DNA of 20,951 nucleotides from a virus: IMG/VR virus record IMGVR_UViG_3300021440_000140, positions 1 through 20,951 of that record. One strand, written 5' to 3'. The position numbers and the translations under genes are program-made. Below the pieces are notes generated by a model. The model searched no databases. It was not told the DNA's origin and saw only the letters and a program-made list of their open reading frames with translations. Shown one piece after another: positions 13,148-20,283 of this stretch (its first letter is position 1; every line of letters begins with the position of its first letter).

Positions 13148-14987
13148 CTTCAAGTTGCGTCCTCAAGGTATCCAGCCTAATCCCAAACTCTTTTGACTGG
13201 GCGTCGGCCAGGTTCTTCATCGCCCCCGCGCGTTCGCTTTCGATTTGCGCCAGGGTCAGTTCAATGTTCACTTGCGCTTGCAAAACCTGCGCGCGCATCA
13301 CGTCCGATTGCATCTGCGCCATTTGCTGTTGCATCGGGTCGGGCTTGGGCATCAATGCTTCGGCGTCGGGAATGTCCGCAGCCTGGGCAATCCGTGCCAG
13401 CGCCTCGCCGGTATCCACCAGACCCTGTTCCGCAAGCTGCATGATCATCTGCGCCTTGGCCATCGCCTGCATCTTGGTAACGCTGCGCGGGTCTGCGATG
13501 GGTTCGATGTCCATATCAGCCGCGCCGAAGTCCGCTTGCGGATCGGCTGGCATGTCATGGAATTGCGAGTAGATTTCCGGCGACAGGGTGGCGGCGTTCA
13601 TCGCGGCCAGCAGTTTGTATTCCGATTTCAGCGCGTTGAAGATGCGCTTATACGCGGCGGTGAAGACCATCATCCCCTGCTCAATCATCGCCATGGTCGT
13701 CGTCGCGGTCTGATTGCGCGGCGCGTCCCCGGTCATGATGTCCTTGACCGAAGCAATCTCCCTGCCCGCCTCAATCAGCATCCCAAGCATTTGGAACATC
13801 GTGGCATCGGGGCCGGGATATGTCAGCGGCACCAAAGCTTGCCGCGCATCAGACCCAAGCCCGTTCAGCAGCCGCCATTCACCGGGGCGCATCCGTTGCG
13901 CGCCGCCCTTCATCCGCAGTTCCGACCCGATGAAACCACCGCCAAGCGAAGCATAGTGCCCAGCGTCGATCAGCATGTTGAACAGCGTATTGATGGTTTC
14001 GGAAATGTCGCCCAGCAACAGACCAAGCCCGGTTCCCCAGAAACTACCCTCCATACCGGGCATGAATTGGTAGGCGACGAAGTAGCTTCCCCGATTGATC
14101 CGAACAACCTTGCCTTCCTGCGACAAGATCACATCGCCGGGGCCGTAGTCGGCCACCATCCTGACAAGCTTTTCCGTGGCGACATGGACAGTGACGATAT
14201 ACGGCTCGGGATACCCATCGCCGTCCAGATCATAACGGCAGTGCTGTTCGATGAAATCCTGCGGGGCTTGCGTATCCGCGCCTTCCTCGACGTATTCAAA
14301 AGGCTCAAAAAGTTGCCCCCTGATCCGGCTTTCAATCTCGACCGGAAACAGCGGGATTTCCTCGGTGACGCGCGGTGCATCCTCAAGCGCCTTCACCTTG
14401 GCGTTGACCATGAATTTGCCGGGTTCGATCAACCGGCAGCGCGGGCGGTTTTCCATCGGGTCATGCCACCACTTGCGGAACATCGTTCCGACGATGGGCA
14501 GCATGGTCAGCAGTTTGTCGGTTTCCGTTTCCCACTCCGGGATGCTGGCCGAAAGCTGATAGGACATGAATTCGGACACGCGGTCGGCGCGGGCGGCTTT
14601 TTCACCGCTTTGATCCTTGCCCCAGACCTTCGCTTTCACAACCCGGTCATCCGCCACGATGGCGGGATAAGCGCGGGCGTTAAATTGCAGTGCCGCAGAC
14701 GTGATCAGCGGATATTTGACATTAGCCGCCTTGTCGTGCGGGTAATCCTTGGTTTCCTTCACCAGCCGCGCCAGATCAATCCCGCGTTGCATCTGTGTCA
14801 GCCAATCGGCCATACTGGATTTATCCAGCCGGTAATCCTCGATAGCCTGCCGCGCGATTGGGCCGATTTCCTCCGGTTTCAGCCCGATCACCAGGTTATT
14901 GCCGGATGTGGCCCATTGGAAAAAAGCCACCGGGTTTGCCGGTTCGGCGGGCGTCAATAGCCCGTTGTCGAGTTGCGGCTCGTCCAT
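12951..14987 (-). CDS. Portal protein, P22 gp1-like
   Basis: This 678-residue protein follows terL and is close to the P22 portal in size (725). Family features are the N-terminal helical region with YPHDKAANVKYPLITSAALQFNARAYPAI (residues about 84-112) and FMSYQLSASIPEWE. The middle holds GTMFRKWWHDP, GDGYPEPYIVTVH, and FVAYQFMPGMEGSFWGTG..LLGDISETINTLFNMLIDAGH. The C-terminal third is a long helix with MQQQMAQMQSDVMRAQVLQAQVNIE (the P22-like barrel segment), ending in a disordered Gly/Pro tail. It forms the twelve-subunit DNA entry ring. The start ATG lies 34 nt inside terL, with a GAGGA upstream. The tail is overprinted by the next gene. Confidence 0.88.
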   Translation of the reverse strand: MDEPQLDNGLLTPAEPANPVAFFQWATSGNNLVIGLKPEEIGPIARQAIEDYRLDKSSMADWLTQMQRGIDLARLVKETKDYPHDKAANVKYPLITSAALQFNARAYPAIVADDRVVKAKVWGKDQSGEKAARADRVSEFMSYQLSASIPEWETETDKLLTMLPIVGTMFRKWWHDPMENRPRCRLIEPGKFMVNAKVKALEDAPRVTEEIPLFPVEIESRIRGQLFEPFEYVEEGADTQAPQDFIEQHCRYDLDGDGYPEPYIVTVHVATEKLVRMVADYGPGDVILSQEGKVVRINRGSYFVAYQFMPGMEGSFWGTGLGLLLGDISETINTLFNMLIDAGHYASLGGGFIGSELRMKGGAQRMRPGEWRLLNGLGSDARQALVPLTYPGPDATMFQMLGMLIEAGREIASVKDIMTGDAPRNQTATTTMAMIEQGMMVFTAAYKRIFNALKSEYKLLAAMNAATLSPEIYSQFHDMPADPQADFGAADMDIEPIADPRSVTKMQAMAKAQMIMQLAEQGLVDTGEALARIAQAADIPDAEALMPKPDPMQQQMAQMQSDVMRAQVLQAQVNIELTLAQIESERAGAMKNLADAQSKEFGIRLDTLRTQLEDERNRMGLVLKGIAGMAGKPGNGNPAASNGQGIGSPQGGPGAIIPFGPPGTGGGQTGFALGGAMG

Positions 14988-16282
14988 GCCCGGTCATCCT
15001 CGTCATCATCGTCGGTTTGGTCGCGTGCGGCCAAATCCGCGAAAAGGTCTGTGAAGGCCCAAACCAGTGCATCTACTCGGTCAGGACTGTAACCCGCCGC
15101 TTTCCGGTCCATGCCGGTTGTCACGCTACACATCTGGTCTTCAAGCTGCGGGAATTCTCCCACATGGAAAATCTTGCCCCGCTCATACAGCGCGGCAATA
15201 GGTTCGGCGCGGATCACCTTTGACCGTGTAGCCCTGACACCGCGATAAGGCACATTTGGCGACACGGCGCGGATGGTGCTTTCCACCATGTCGCCGCCTT
15301 GATTTACCTCCGCAACAACCCTGTCGGCGTTGCGGCTGCGAAATACGGCGACAACCCGCCGCGCCCAATCCTCGGCGCGATACTTGCCGCTGTCATCATC
15401 CAGCACATAGCCATTGCCGAATTGATCAACCCCGGCGCATATGATGCCGGTCTCATCCGATCCGGCCTGATTGGTTACAGCCGGGTCAACCGCAACGACA
15501 ATCCGCGTCAGACGCGGCACGTTCTGCACCCGTTTGATCATCGCGCGCCGCCAAAGCGCGTCTTCGGCGTCCTCGACGTATGTCCCGTCCAGGAAACGCT
15601 TGCGCGCCCGTGGCGGCAGGTTTCGCAGGTCAGCCAGATATTCCGGCGAAAGGTTCGCGGCATTGTCCAGCGGGTTAACCACGACATGCCCGAAGGTGTC
15701 GCGGTCAACAGCCAGTTGGCTTTCCGGGTCAACCCCGTCGATCCAAAGCCGGTAGGTCCAATGTTGCCGTGTAGTCGGGTTAAGGTCCACATAAAACCGC
15801 TGCGATAGCGGCTTGCCCTCGATTGTATCGACCATCTGCGCCAAGCGTGAGCGAAGCAGCGTGAACGCCAGATACCGGCATTCGCTGGCTTCGTTCATGT
15901 AGATGGTCGAGTATTCATTCCCCAGTATCTTTTCCAAGGCGGCGTCGTCATTCAGACCGCCGACCCAGACTTCCGATCCGTTTTCAAGCAGGAAATAGCC
16001 GTATTGCTCTTTCCACTCCCAGCCTACGCCGGGAAACCGGATCGCCATGACTTCCGGCCACGTCCCTTTAACGATCGCCCGCTTGGCCGATGTGCCTTCC
16101 TGCCGCACGACCAGGTGACGCGATTTCGGCGCAAGCAGCGCCCGCTCCGCAATCGTGCCAACAAGTTCGAACGTCTTGCCGCTGCGACTGCCCCCATAAA
16201 TCAGGCAGAACCGCTTTCCTGCCGTGAGAAGATCGCGCCGCGCCCGGTCCTGACCGGGGTTCCGCTTATAGCTTGGCGGCAT
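14954..16282 (-). CDS. terL: Terminase large subunit
   Basis: The product is 442 residues with complete motor and nuclease signatures. Walker A is GGSRSGKT (30-37). Walker B is STIYMNEA, with catalytic E131. The coupling motif is DLNPT (166-170). In the RNase H-like nuclease domain the acidic residues are D266 (VVAVDPAV), E325 (VAEVNQGGD) and D401/D404 (SPDRVDAL). The protein pumps DNA through the portal and cuts the concatemer. The Asp-rich stretch DQTDDDDEDD (421-430) near the C-terminus may contact the portal. ATG 16282 overlaps terS by 17 nt. Packaging type (pac or cos) cannot be told from this sequence alone. Confidence 0.93.
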   Translation of the reverse strand: MPPSYKRNPGQDRARRDLLTAGKRFCLIYGGSRSGKTFELVGTIAERALLAPKSRHLVVRQEGTSAKRAIVKGTWPEVMAIRFPGVGWEWKEQYGYFLLENGSEVWVGGLNDDAALEKILGNEYSTIYMNEASECRYLAFTLLRSRLAQMVDTIEGKPLSQRFYVDLNPTTRQHWTYRLWIDGVDPESQLAVDRDTFGHVVVNPLDNAANLSPEYLADLRNLPPRARKRFLDGTYVEDAEDALWRRAMIKRVQNVPRLTRIVVAVDPAVTNQAGSDETGIICAGVDQFGNGYVLDDDSGKYRAEDWARRVVAVFRSRNADRVVAEVNQGGDMVESTIRAVSPNVPYRGVRATRSKVIRAEPIAALYERGKIFHVGEFPQLEDQMCSVTTGMDRKAAGYSPDRVDALVWAFTDLFADLAARDQTDDDDEDDRAWTSRNSTTGY

Positions 16283-16670
16283 CGTTTTCCAGCGTGACGG
16301 TCAAGCCAACCTTGCCGCCGAGTTCCAGCTTGTCGCCATAGACCTTTGGCCGAAGCTTTCCCGCCGTCCATTTCAGCGCGTCGATCATCACGCGCGCCTG
16401 TTGCGGGTCGAGTTCGCTGTTTTGAACCTTGTCCACAATGGCGCAAACGCGGTTGAAATGTGCGTCGCCTTGGGTTTCGCGCGCGCGCGCGTATTGCTCA
16501 GCGAACGCCGCGTCATCCACGATGTGCTTATACACCGTTGGCAGACTTGGCATCCAGTCATCTTGACAGATTGCGGTGATGGTTTGCCCGCTTCCGAGCC
16601 TGTCACAGATTTCCCGCTCGATTTCTTCCGTCCAAGCGTAAGGGATTTTTCCTGTGGCCTTCTTCATCAT
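16266..16670 (-). CDS. terS: Terminase small subunit
   Basis: This 134-residue protein has an N-terminal helix-turn-helix: ICDRLGSGQTITAICQDDW, then MPSLPTVYKHIVDDAAF (residues 20-58). This is the usual opening of small terminases (IC..LA.G.SL..IC...GMPS..TV..WL..D..F). YARARETQGDAHF follows, and a helical oligomerisation region ends in ALKWTAGKLRPKVYGDKLEL, a common terminase motif. It recognises the packaging site and regulates TerL. ATG 16670 (or the next codon, 16667) has AAAGGCGGCAC upstream. It is the first gene after the promoter/terminator leader, so it opens the late transcript. A (GC)6 run at about 16480-16491 encodes ARAR. Confidence 0.9.
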   Translation of the reverse strand: MMKKATGKIPYAWTEEIEREICDRLGSGQTITAICQDDWMPSLPTVYKHIVDDAAFAEQYARARETQGDAHFNRVCAIVDKVQNSELDPQQARVMIDALKWTAGKLRPKVYGDKLELGGKVGLTVTLENDAAKL

Positions 16671-16699
16671 GTGCCGCCTTTTCTTCTTTCCGGGCGGAA

Positions 16700-16733
16700 A
16701 TGCAAAACGCGCCGCAGGTTTCCCCCGGCGCGT
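16700..16733 (-). terminator. Intrinsic terminator between early block and terS
   Basis: On the minus strand the perfect 8-bp arms ACGCGCCG (16733-16726) and CGGCGCGT (16714-16707), loop 11 nt, are followed by TTTTGCATTT. This is a textbook rho-independent terminator. It lies 83 nt after the stop of the 199-residue gene and 30 nt before the terS ATG. Transcription of the whole late block must pass it or be antiterminated. Confidence 0.75.
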
Positions 16734-16757
16734 CTGCGGCTGTCCAATTAAAGACGC
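16730..16757 (-). promoter_or_regulatory. Alternative hairpin that competes with the terminator
   Basis: Minus-strand GCGTCT (16757-16752) can pair with AGACGC (16735-16730), which contains the first four bases of the terminator's 5' arm, so the two hairpins exclude each other. A third pairing, GCGGC (16760-16756) with GCCGC (16740-16736), is also possible and would leave the terminator free. The arms are seen directly; use as an attenuation or antitermination switch is inferred. Confidence 0.35.
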
Positions 16758-16770
16758 CGCTATCTTATCC

Positions 16771-16798
16771 AGCCTACTTTGAATTTTTCATTTGTCAA
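16771..16798 (-). promoter_or_regulatory. Candidate late promoter upstream of terS
   Basis: A perfect TTGACA (-35, 16798-16793) is followed after 16 nt by TAGGCT (16776-16771), a weak -10. A downstream TAAGAT (16767-16762) is a better -10 hexamer but too far (25 nt) from this -35. The AT-rich spacer stands out in this GC-rich window. Transcription would start near 16764 and meet the terminator about 30 nt later. Confidence 0.5.
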
Positions 16799-16815
16799 CA
16801 TCTTGCGTGCGCGGG

Positions 16816-17415
16816 TCACTCTACTACCCGCCGCAGCGCGTCCACCGCCACCGCGCCTTTCGGGGTTGGCCGCGCATCCCGCCACAGGACGCATTCGCCC
16901 AGGCTATCGCCCAAGGCCCCGCGCAAGGCCCATTTGTGTTGCGGCGTGGGCAGGGTTGCCAGCTTGCTTTCCCATGCGGCCCAAGCGGTCTTGGCGGCGC
17001 GGTCGCGTTCATCTGCGGTGCGCAGATCCACCCGCAGGCTGGGGTCGGTTTCCATCTTGTCGGGGATCATGGCGATGGCGGCACCTTTCGGCGTGCCGGT
17101 TTGGCCGATGATGCGGGTTCGATAATTGCGATGCGCGGCGGATAGCGCAGCCCATGCCTCGGCCAGTTGCGCGCGGTCGTCACCCAAGGATAGCGCGTCG
17201 ATGCACTTGCCTAGATCGGTTGCCAGGAGCGGGTCGGTTGCGGCCTTGGCATCCTTGCCGGTGACTTTCTGCCGCGCGGCTATGGCCACGATCCGCGCAT
17301 CCTCGGCGGGCTGGTTTGTGTGGCGACGGTCGCGGCCTGTCGGCGGATGGTCCACCTGTTGCCCGCCCGGCAGGCTGATCTTGCGACGGCGTTTGCGTGC
17401 GGCTTTGCTTGTCAT
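16816..17415 (-). CDS. Unrecognised basic protein, candidate late regulator by position
   Basis: This 199-residue protein has a very basic N-terminus (KAARKRRRK, residues 4-12), a polar middle and a helical remainder. It includes ALSLGDDRAQLAEAWAALSAAHRNYRTRIIG (74-104) and a C-terminal segment HKWALRGALGDSLGECVLWRDARPTPKGA (160-188). I do not recognise a family. ATG 17415 has GAGGGG six bases upstream. The gene stands alone between two terminator-like hairpins and ends 18 nt before a promoter that faces the late genes, the place that Q antiterminators hold in lambdoid phages. That context makes an RNA- or DNA-binding late regulator plausible, but no sequence motif proves it. Confidence 0.65.
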   Translation of the reverse strand: MTSKAARKRRRKISLPGGQQVDHPPTGRDRRHTNQPAEDARIVAIAARQKVTGKDAKAATDPLLATDLGKCIDALSLGDDRAQLAEAWAALSAAHRNYRTRIIGQTGTPKGAAIAMIPDKMETDPSLRVDLRTADERDRAAKTAWAAWESKLATLPTPQHKWALRGALGDSLGECVLWRDARPTPKGAVAVDALRRVVE

Positions 17416-17462
17416 GTCTGCCCCTCAATAAAAACGTTTCCTTTTCGCGTTCTTTGCGTCGC

Positions 17463-17479
17463 CCTATGCCGGACATAGG
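17463..17479 (-). promoter_or_regulatory. CCTATG/CATAGG dyad upstream of the 199-residue gene
   Basis: Perfect 6-bp arms CCTATG (17479-17474, minus) and CATAGG (17468-17463) are separated by five bases. They lie about 50 nt before ATG 17415 and directly after a terminator-like hairpin. There is no T tract after it, so it may be an operator or a short stem rather than a terminator. Another half-site, CCTATG on the plus strand, spans 17509-17514. Confidence 0.3.
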
Positions 17480-17508
17480 AAAACGCGCCGATGCCGTTTC
17501 TCGCGCGT
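17480..17508 (-). terminator. Weak terminator-like hairpin after the two-HTH gene
   Basis: On the minus strand ACGCGC (17508-17503) and GCGCGT (17488-17483) form a 6-bp stem with a 14-nt loop, followed by TTTT (17483-17480) and CC. It starts two bases after the stop of the 226-residue gene. The loop is long and the T tract short, so termination is probably partial. Confidence 0.35.
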
Positions 17509-17509
17509 C

Positions 17510-18190
17510 CTATGAAGCGTGCGGGACTATCCGCACCCAAATGACCGCCTGCCCGCGCTTGCCCATGGCATCAATCAGCCCGTCATTCCGCAGCCGGTCG
17601 ATGATGCGGGCTTGCGATGATTTGCCGAGTTGCATCGCCTCGCCCAGTTCGCGGGCGGTGCGCGGTTCGGCCAGCAGGGAAAGCGCGATGGTCAGTTGCG
17701 CGCGGAAAGCCTCGGTCGTGTTTTGCGGCTCGTCGATATGCCGTGCGGTTGCCAGCAAGAACCGATCAACCCGCTTGCGCGCCCGGTCGGCGGGCAGCAT
17801 GGCGATCTTGCCGCGCTTCACCAGTTCGGCGCAGGTGGCGAAAACCATCGCGCGGGATAGCCCGGTGTTTTCGTGCAGCCAATGGCCCGACACCGGGAAA
17901 GCCGACATCTTCGCCATGATCCGGTCAATGCTGGCTTGCGTGGCCTGGCCTTCGATGCGGGGCGTGTATTCGGCCATATGCGGCACCCCGCGCCGATGCC
18001 CTTCGGATTTGGCCAGTTCCGCCCATTTCGCGGCAACGGTCAATTCGGTGCGCATGGCGTGTTGCGGGGTCAGGCGTGAAAGGTCGCAGGCATAGGGCGC
18101 GAAGTCAGGCAGCGGGCGGGCGGGGAAGCGTTTGACGCCGGGTCCGACTGCGATTGTGCCTGCGGGCATGATTGGGTTGATCGCGTTCAT
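17510..18190 (-). CDS. Putative DNA-binding protein with two winged-helix-like regions
   Basis: This 226-residue protein starts at ATG 18190, overlapping the upstream stop as ATGA. Two helix-turn-helix-like regions are visible. Residues about 90-135 include SGHWLHENTGLSRAMVFAT and AELVKRGKIAML. Residues about 165-222 include RTARELGEAMQLGKSSQARII and DRLRNDGLIDAMGKRG, followed by the beta wing QAVIWVRI. The second region is a good winged-helix pattern of the kind found in transcription or replication proteins. It closes the replication block. It could bind the origin or regulate transcription; no family name can be given with confidence. Confidence 0.65.
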   Translation of the reverse strand: MNAINPIMPAGTIAVGPGVKRFPARPLPDFAPYACDLSRLTPQHAMRTELTVAAKWAELAKSEGHRRGVPHMAEYTPRIEGQATQASIDRIMAKMSAFPVSGHWLHENTGLSRAMVFATCAELVKRGKIAMLPADRARKRVDRFLLATARHIDEPQNTTEAFRAQLTIALSLLAEPRTARELGEAMQLGKSSQARIIDRLRNDGLIDAMGKRGQAVIWVRIVPHAS

Positions 18191-18864
18191 TCGTTCTCTC
18201 CGAAAACTTCTTTGATGATTTCTGCGGCGCGGGCGGCGGTGACACGTTCGCGCTGTTCCATGCGTTCACTGGGCGTCCCGCACTCCAGCGCGCGGATCAT
18301 GGCCCGGCGCGGCGCGGCCAGCGTGTTGCACCTGGCTTCGAGTTCCGACCATGAAGGCCAAAACTTCCATCCGCCGTTCAAAACGGCCTCGCGCGCCACG
18401 TCTGCCGGATATGCCCGCAACCGCGACGCATAGGCTTCAAGGCGCAAGGCTTCGGAAAACTCGTCGTCCTGGCGTCGGGCGGTGATAACCGACAGTTCTG
18501 CAAGCCATGCCTCGATTGACCTGGTTTCCGCTTGCGCTTCCAGTTTGCGAATTGCCGATAGGGCTTCGGCGCGGGCTTCCTCTGTTCCGCCGACTTCGCA
18601 GGATTTCACCCGCGCAACAGTTGGCAAGGAATTGCCCCGTTCGTCGCGGGGAAAACTGTAATCAAACGATACCGAGAGCCTGACGCCGAGCTGCGATGCT
18701 CGCAAGACTGCTGCCTTGTCCACCTCTGCCGGGGAACGCTGGCCCAGCCACTCGGCTACCCGCAAATTTTCTTGCGTTGCTGAGCCACGTTCTCCAACCG
18801 GCATCCCAGTCTGCGAAGGTTGTTCCTTTTGAAAGGTGGTAATCGCGGAATGCAGTTGCTTCAT
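18187..18864 (-). CDS. Replication-region protein with YPADVAREAL...WPSWSELE motif, function unproven
   Basis: From ATG 18864 the frame gives 225 residues. The last 160 look strongly coding: VARVKSCEVGGTEEARAEAL, a coiled-coil stretch KLEAQAETRSIEAWLAELSV, then LRAYPADVAREAVLNGG and FWPSWSELEARCNTL (about 160-180). The last pattern is one I associate with proteins encoded after DUF1376 genes in phages; helicase loading is possible but not shown. The first 203 nt overlap the end of the DUF1376 gene. ATG 18864 has AGGA nine bases upstream, but a TTG at 18705 would cut the overlap to 44 nt, so the start is uncertain. It ends in an ATGA overlap. Confidence 0.65.
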   Translation of the reverse strand: MKQLHSAITTFQKEQPSQTGMPVGERGSATQENLRVAEWLGQRSPAEVDKAAVLRASQLGVRLSVSFDYSFPRDERGNSLPTVARVKSCEVGGTEEARAEALSAIRKLEAQAETRSIEAWLAELSVITARRQDDEFSEALRLEAYASRLRAYPADVAREAVLNGGWKFWPSWSELEARCNTLAAPRRAMIRALECGTPSERMEQRERVTAARAAEIIKEVFGENE

Positions 18865-19405
18865 GGTCGATTTCCTGCGGTGAAAAGTTGCGGTCGATTG
18901 CGTCGGATATGTTGCGATCAGAAGGAACCCAATTTTCAGGAAGTCGGGTTCTCTTTCTTGGAGAAGCTTTAGCTTCTCTTCTTTCTTTATCTTGATATGG
19001 TTCTGGTTCTGATATGCTAGGGTTTTGCTCTGGCAAAATCGTAGCTTTTGCTACATCAGCATCTTTAGATTTCAATGCTTTAGCCTTTCCGCCAAGACTT
19101 CCAAAGTTCTTCCGTTCCTGCGATAACCGAAGAACCTTTTGGCGATCTTCTGTCAGCCGATCCTGCGTGATCTTGTCGCCATCTACGGTGAAGAAACCTG
19201 CAATTTCAGACCACACTCCAGGCCATCTTTTTGGCGAAACGCGAGTGATGCGGGCCAGCTTGGCGGGGTCATTCGGTAGGGTGGCGTCACCATTCCAGAG
19301 TGCGAACAACAGGAGCAGGTAAGCTCCGTGCTGTTCCGTGGTCAGGTGCAGCGTCTTCTTGATGTAGTCCCCGACATAGAACTGCATATACGGGGTCGCA
19401 CTCAT
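18662..19405 (-). CDS. DUF1376-type phage replication protein
   Basis: This 247-residue protein starts YMQFYVGDYIKKTLHLTTEQHG, then AYLLLLFALWNGDATLPND and RWPGVWSEIAGFF. That is the DUF1376 domain (residues about 5-95), found in phage and cryptic prophage replication proteins such as YdaU. A Lys/Glu-rich linker follows. The C-terminal part TAFRDYHLSKGTTFADWDA, then GWRTWLSNA (about 190-217), is the second conserved element of such proteins. It probably works in origin recognition or helicase recruitment. ATG 19405 has AGGCGGT as a Shine-Dalgarno. The base composition in 18950-19080 is more AT-rich than the surroundings, in the linker. Confidence 0.8.
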   Translation of the reverse strand: MSATPYMQFYVGDYIKKTLHLTTEQHGAYLLLLFALWNGDATLPNDPAKLARITRVSPKRWPGVWSEIAGFFTVDGDKITQDRLTEDRQKVLRLSQERKNFGSLGGKAKALKSKDADVAKATILPEQNPSISEPEPYQDKERREAKASPRKRTRLPENWVPSDRNISDAIDRNFSPQEIDHEATAFRDYHLSKGTTFADWDAGWRTWLSNARKFAGSRVAGPAFPGRGGQGSSLASIAARRQALGIV

Positions 19406-19471
19406 GCGGCACCGCCTGTTCGGTCAATGTTCCGGGTTGCTTTTGGCGACAGAATCGCCATACTTCTGGCA

Positions 19472-19975
19472 TCAGCCATTCCTTGATCCTTCGACGATCA
19501 GGTTTCGGTTAGGGGCGGGCGATGCTGGAAACATCGTTTCGCCCCGCTTCAATTCTGGCACATCATTAGCGATTTGCAAGGCTTTTGACGGCATATTACG
19601 CCGCGCCTTTTCCGCGCTGATGCCATAGACAACCGTCGAATTGTCCAGCCCGAAAAATGCGGCGATCTGTCTGCCAGAAATGCCCGCAATTGACGCCAGA
19701 TACATGACTTCTTGTCGCGCGTGGCTGATTTCCCGCGCTTGGGTTCTTTCCATCAAGGCAACATCGGAAATCCCGCGTTCGGCGCATACGGCGGATGCAA
19801 TGGCGGCAGTCCTCTTGAACATCGCTGGATTGGGAACGATCTTTTCGCGCGATTTGACATATGCCAGCTTATTGCGCAGCTTGTTGCAAGTGTCCTGCAA
19901 TTCGGCCACTTGCCGCGATAGCTTGATGATCTGATCATCCTTGCAAAGCAATTCGGCCAAGAGTTTCTCGCTCAT
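19472..19975 (-). CDS. DnaA domain IV-like DNA-binding protein with N-terminal coiled coil
   Basis: This 167-residue protein joins two parts. Residues 3-45 (AELLCKDDQIIKLSRQVAEL onward) are a likely coiled coil. Residues about 55-125 carry the DnaA C-terminal signature: SHARQEVMYLASIAGISGRQIAAFFG, then LDNSTVVYGI, matching the ARQ..MYL...T..SL..IG..FG.RDHTTV pattern that reads DnaA boxes. There is no AAA+ domain. It could bind origin sites in phage or host DNA, or compete with host DnaA. ATG 19975 overlaps the nuclease stop as ATGA. It sits beside the DUF1376 replication gene. Confidence 0.78.
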   Translation of the reverse strand: MSEKLLAELLCKDDQIIKLSRQVAELQDTCNKLRNKLAYVKSREKIVPNPAMFKRTAAIASAVCAERGISDVALMERTQAREISHARQEVMYLASIAGISGRQIAAFFGLDNSTVVYGISAEKARRNMPSKALQIANDVPELKRGETMFPASPAPNRNLIVEGSRNG

Positions 19976-20283
19976 TCAATCCACCCCGCCAGCGACAATC
20001 CAGTTGCGCCGATAACAGCCAGCGCCGCCCCAACATCCTCGACCTTGGCAACCTGGCCCTTCCAGCCCGCGTGCCATTCCTGTTGATCCTCGGTCAGCCG
20101 CTTTTCGGATGGCGGCAGTTTCCAATCCTTCACCTCGATCAGCCAATTCCGGCCCCGAAAACCTACCAGCAAATCAGGGCATCCCTTGCCGACCGTGTGC
20201 AGCGGCTGGACGGTCGCGCCGATACCACGAAGGGCTGCGACGATTTCCGACTGATTGCGATCAACCTTGGCGGCGCGTCTCAC
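19972..20283 (-). CDS. VRR-NUC family nuclease
   Basis: This 103-residue protein has the minimal PD-(D/E)xK layout of stand-alone VRR-NUC domains: E13 in the first helix, GKGCPDLLVG with D37, and NWLIEVKDW with E50 and K52. The later helix SEKRLTEDQQEWHAGW and VEDVGAALAVI complete the fold. Phage VRR-NUC proteins are expected to cut structured DNA such as junctions or flaps during replication and recombination. The start is GTG 20283; no ATG lies nearby in frame. It overlaps the DnaA-like gene by 4 nt and follows the CxxC protein by 33 nt. Confidence 0.85.
   Translation of the reverse strand: MRRAAKVDRNQSEIVAALRGIGATVQPLHTVGKGCPDLLVGFRGRNWLIEVKDWKLPPSEKRLTEDQQEWHAGWKGQVAKVEDVGAALAVIGATGLSLAGWIE

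Noticed and set aside
13245-14960. 571-codon plus-strand open frame opposite the portal gene
   Set aside because: Antisense of a GC-rich coding frame; His/Arg/Leu-rich with no family pattern. The minus strand encodes a clear portal.
16480-16491. (GC)6 dinucleotide run inside terS as a possible phase-variation tract
   Set aside because: It encodes a natural ARAR helix segment, is short for slippage, and phase variation of terminase makes little sense.
19287-19472. 61-codon frame coupled as TGATG to the DnaA-like gene
   Set aside because: Most of it is the out-of-frame shadow of the DUF1376 domain, which is certain; the first 22 codons alone show no recognisable feature.
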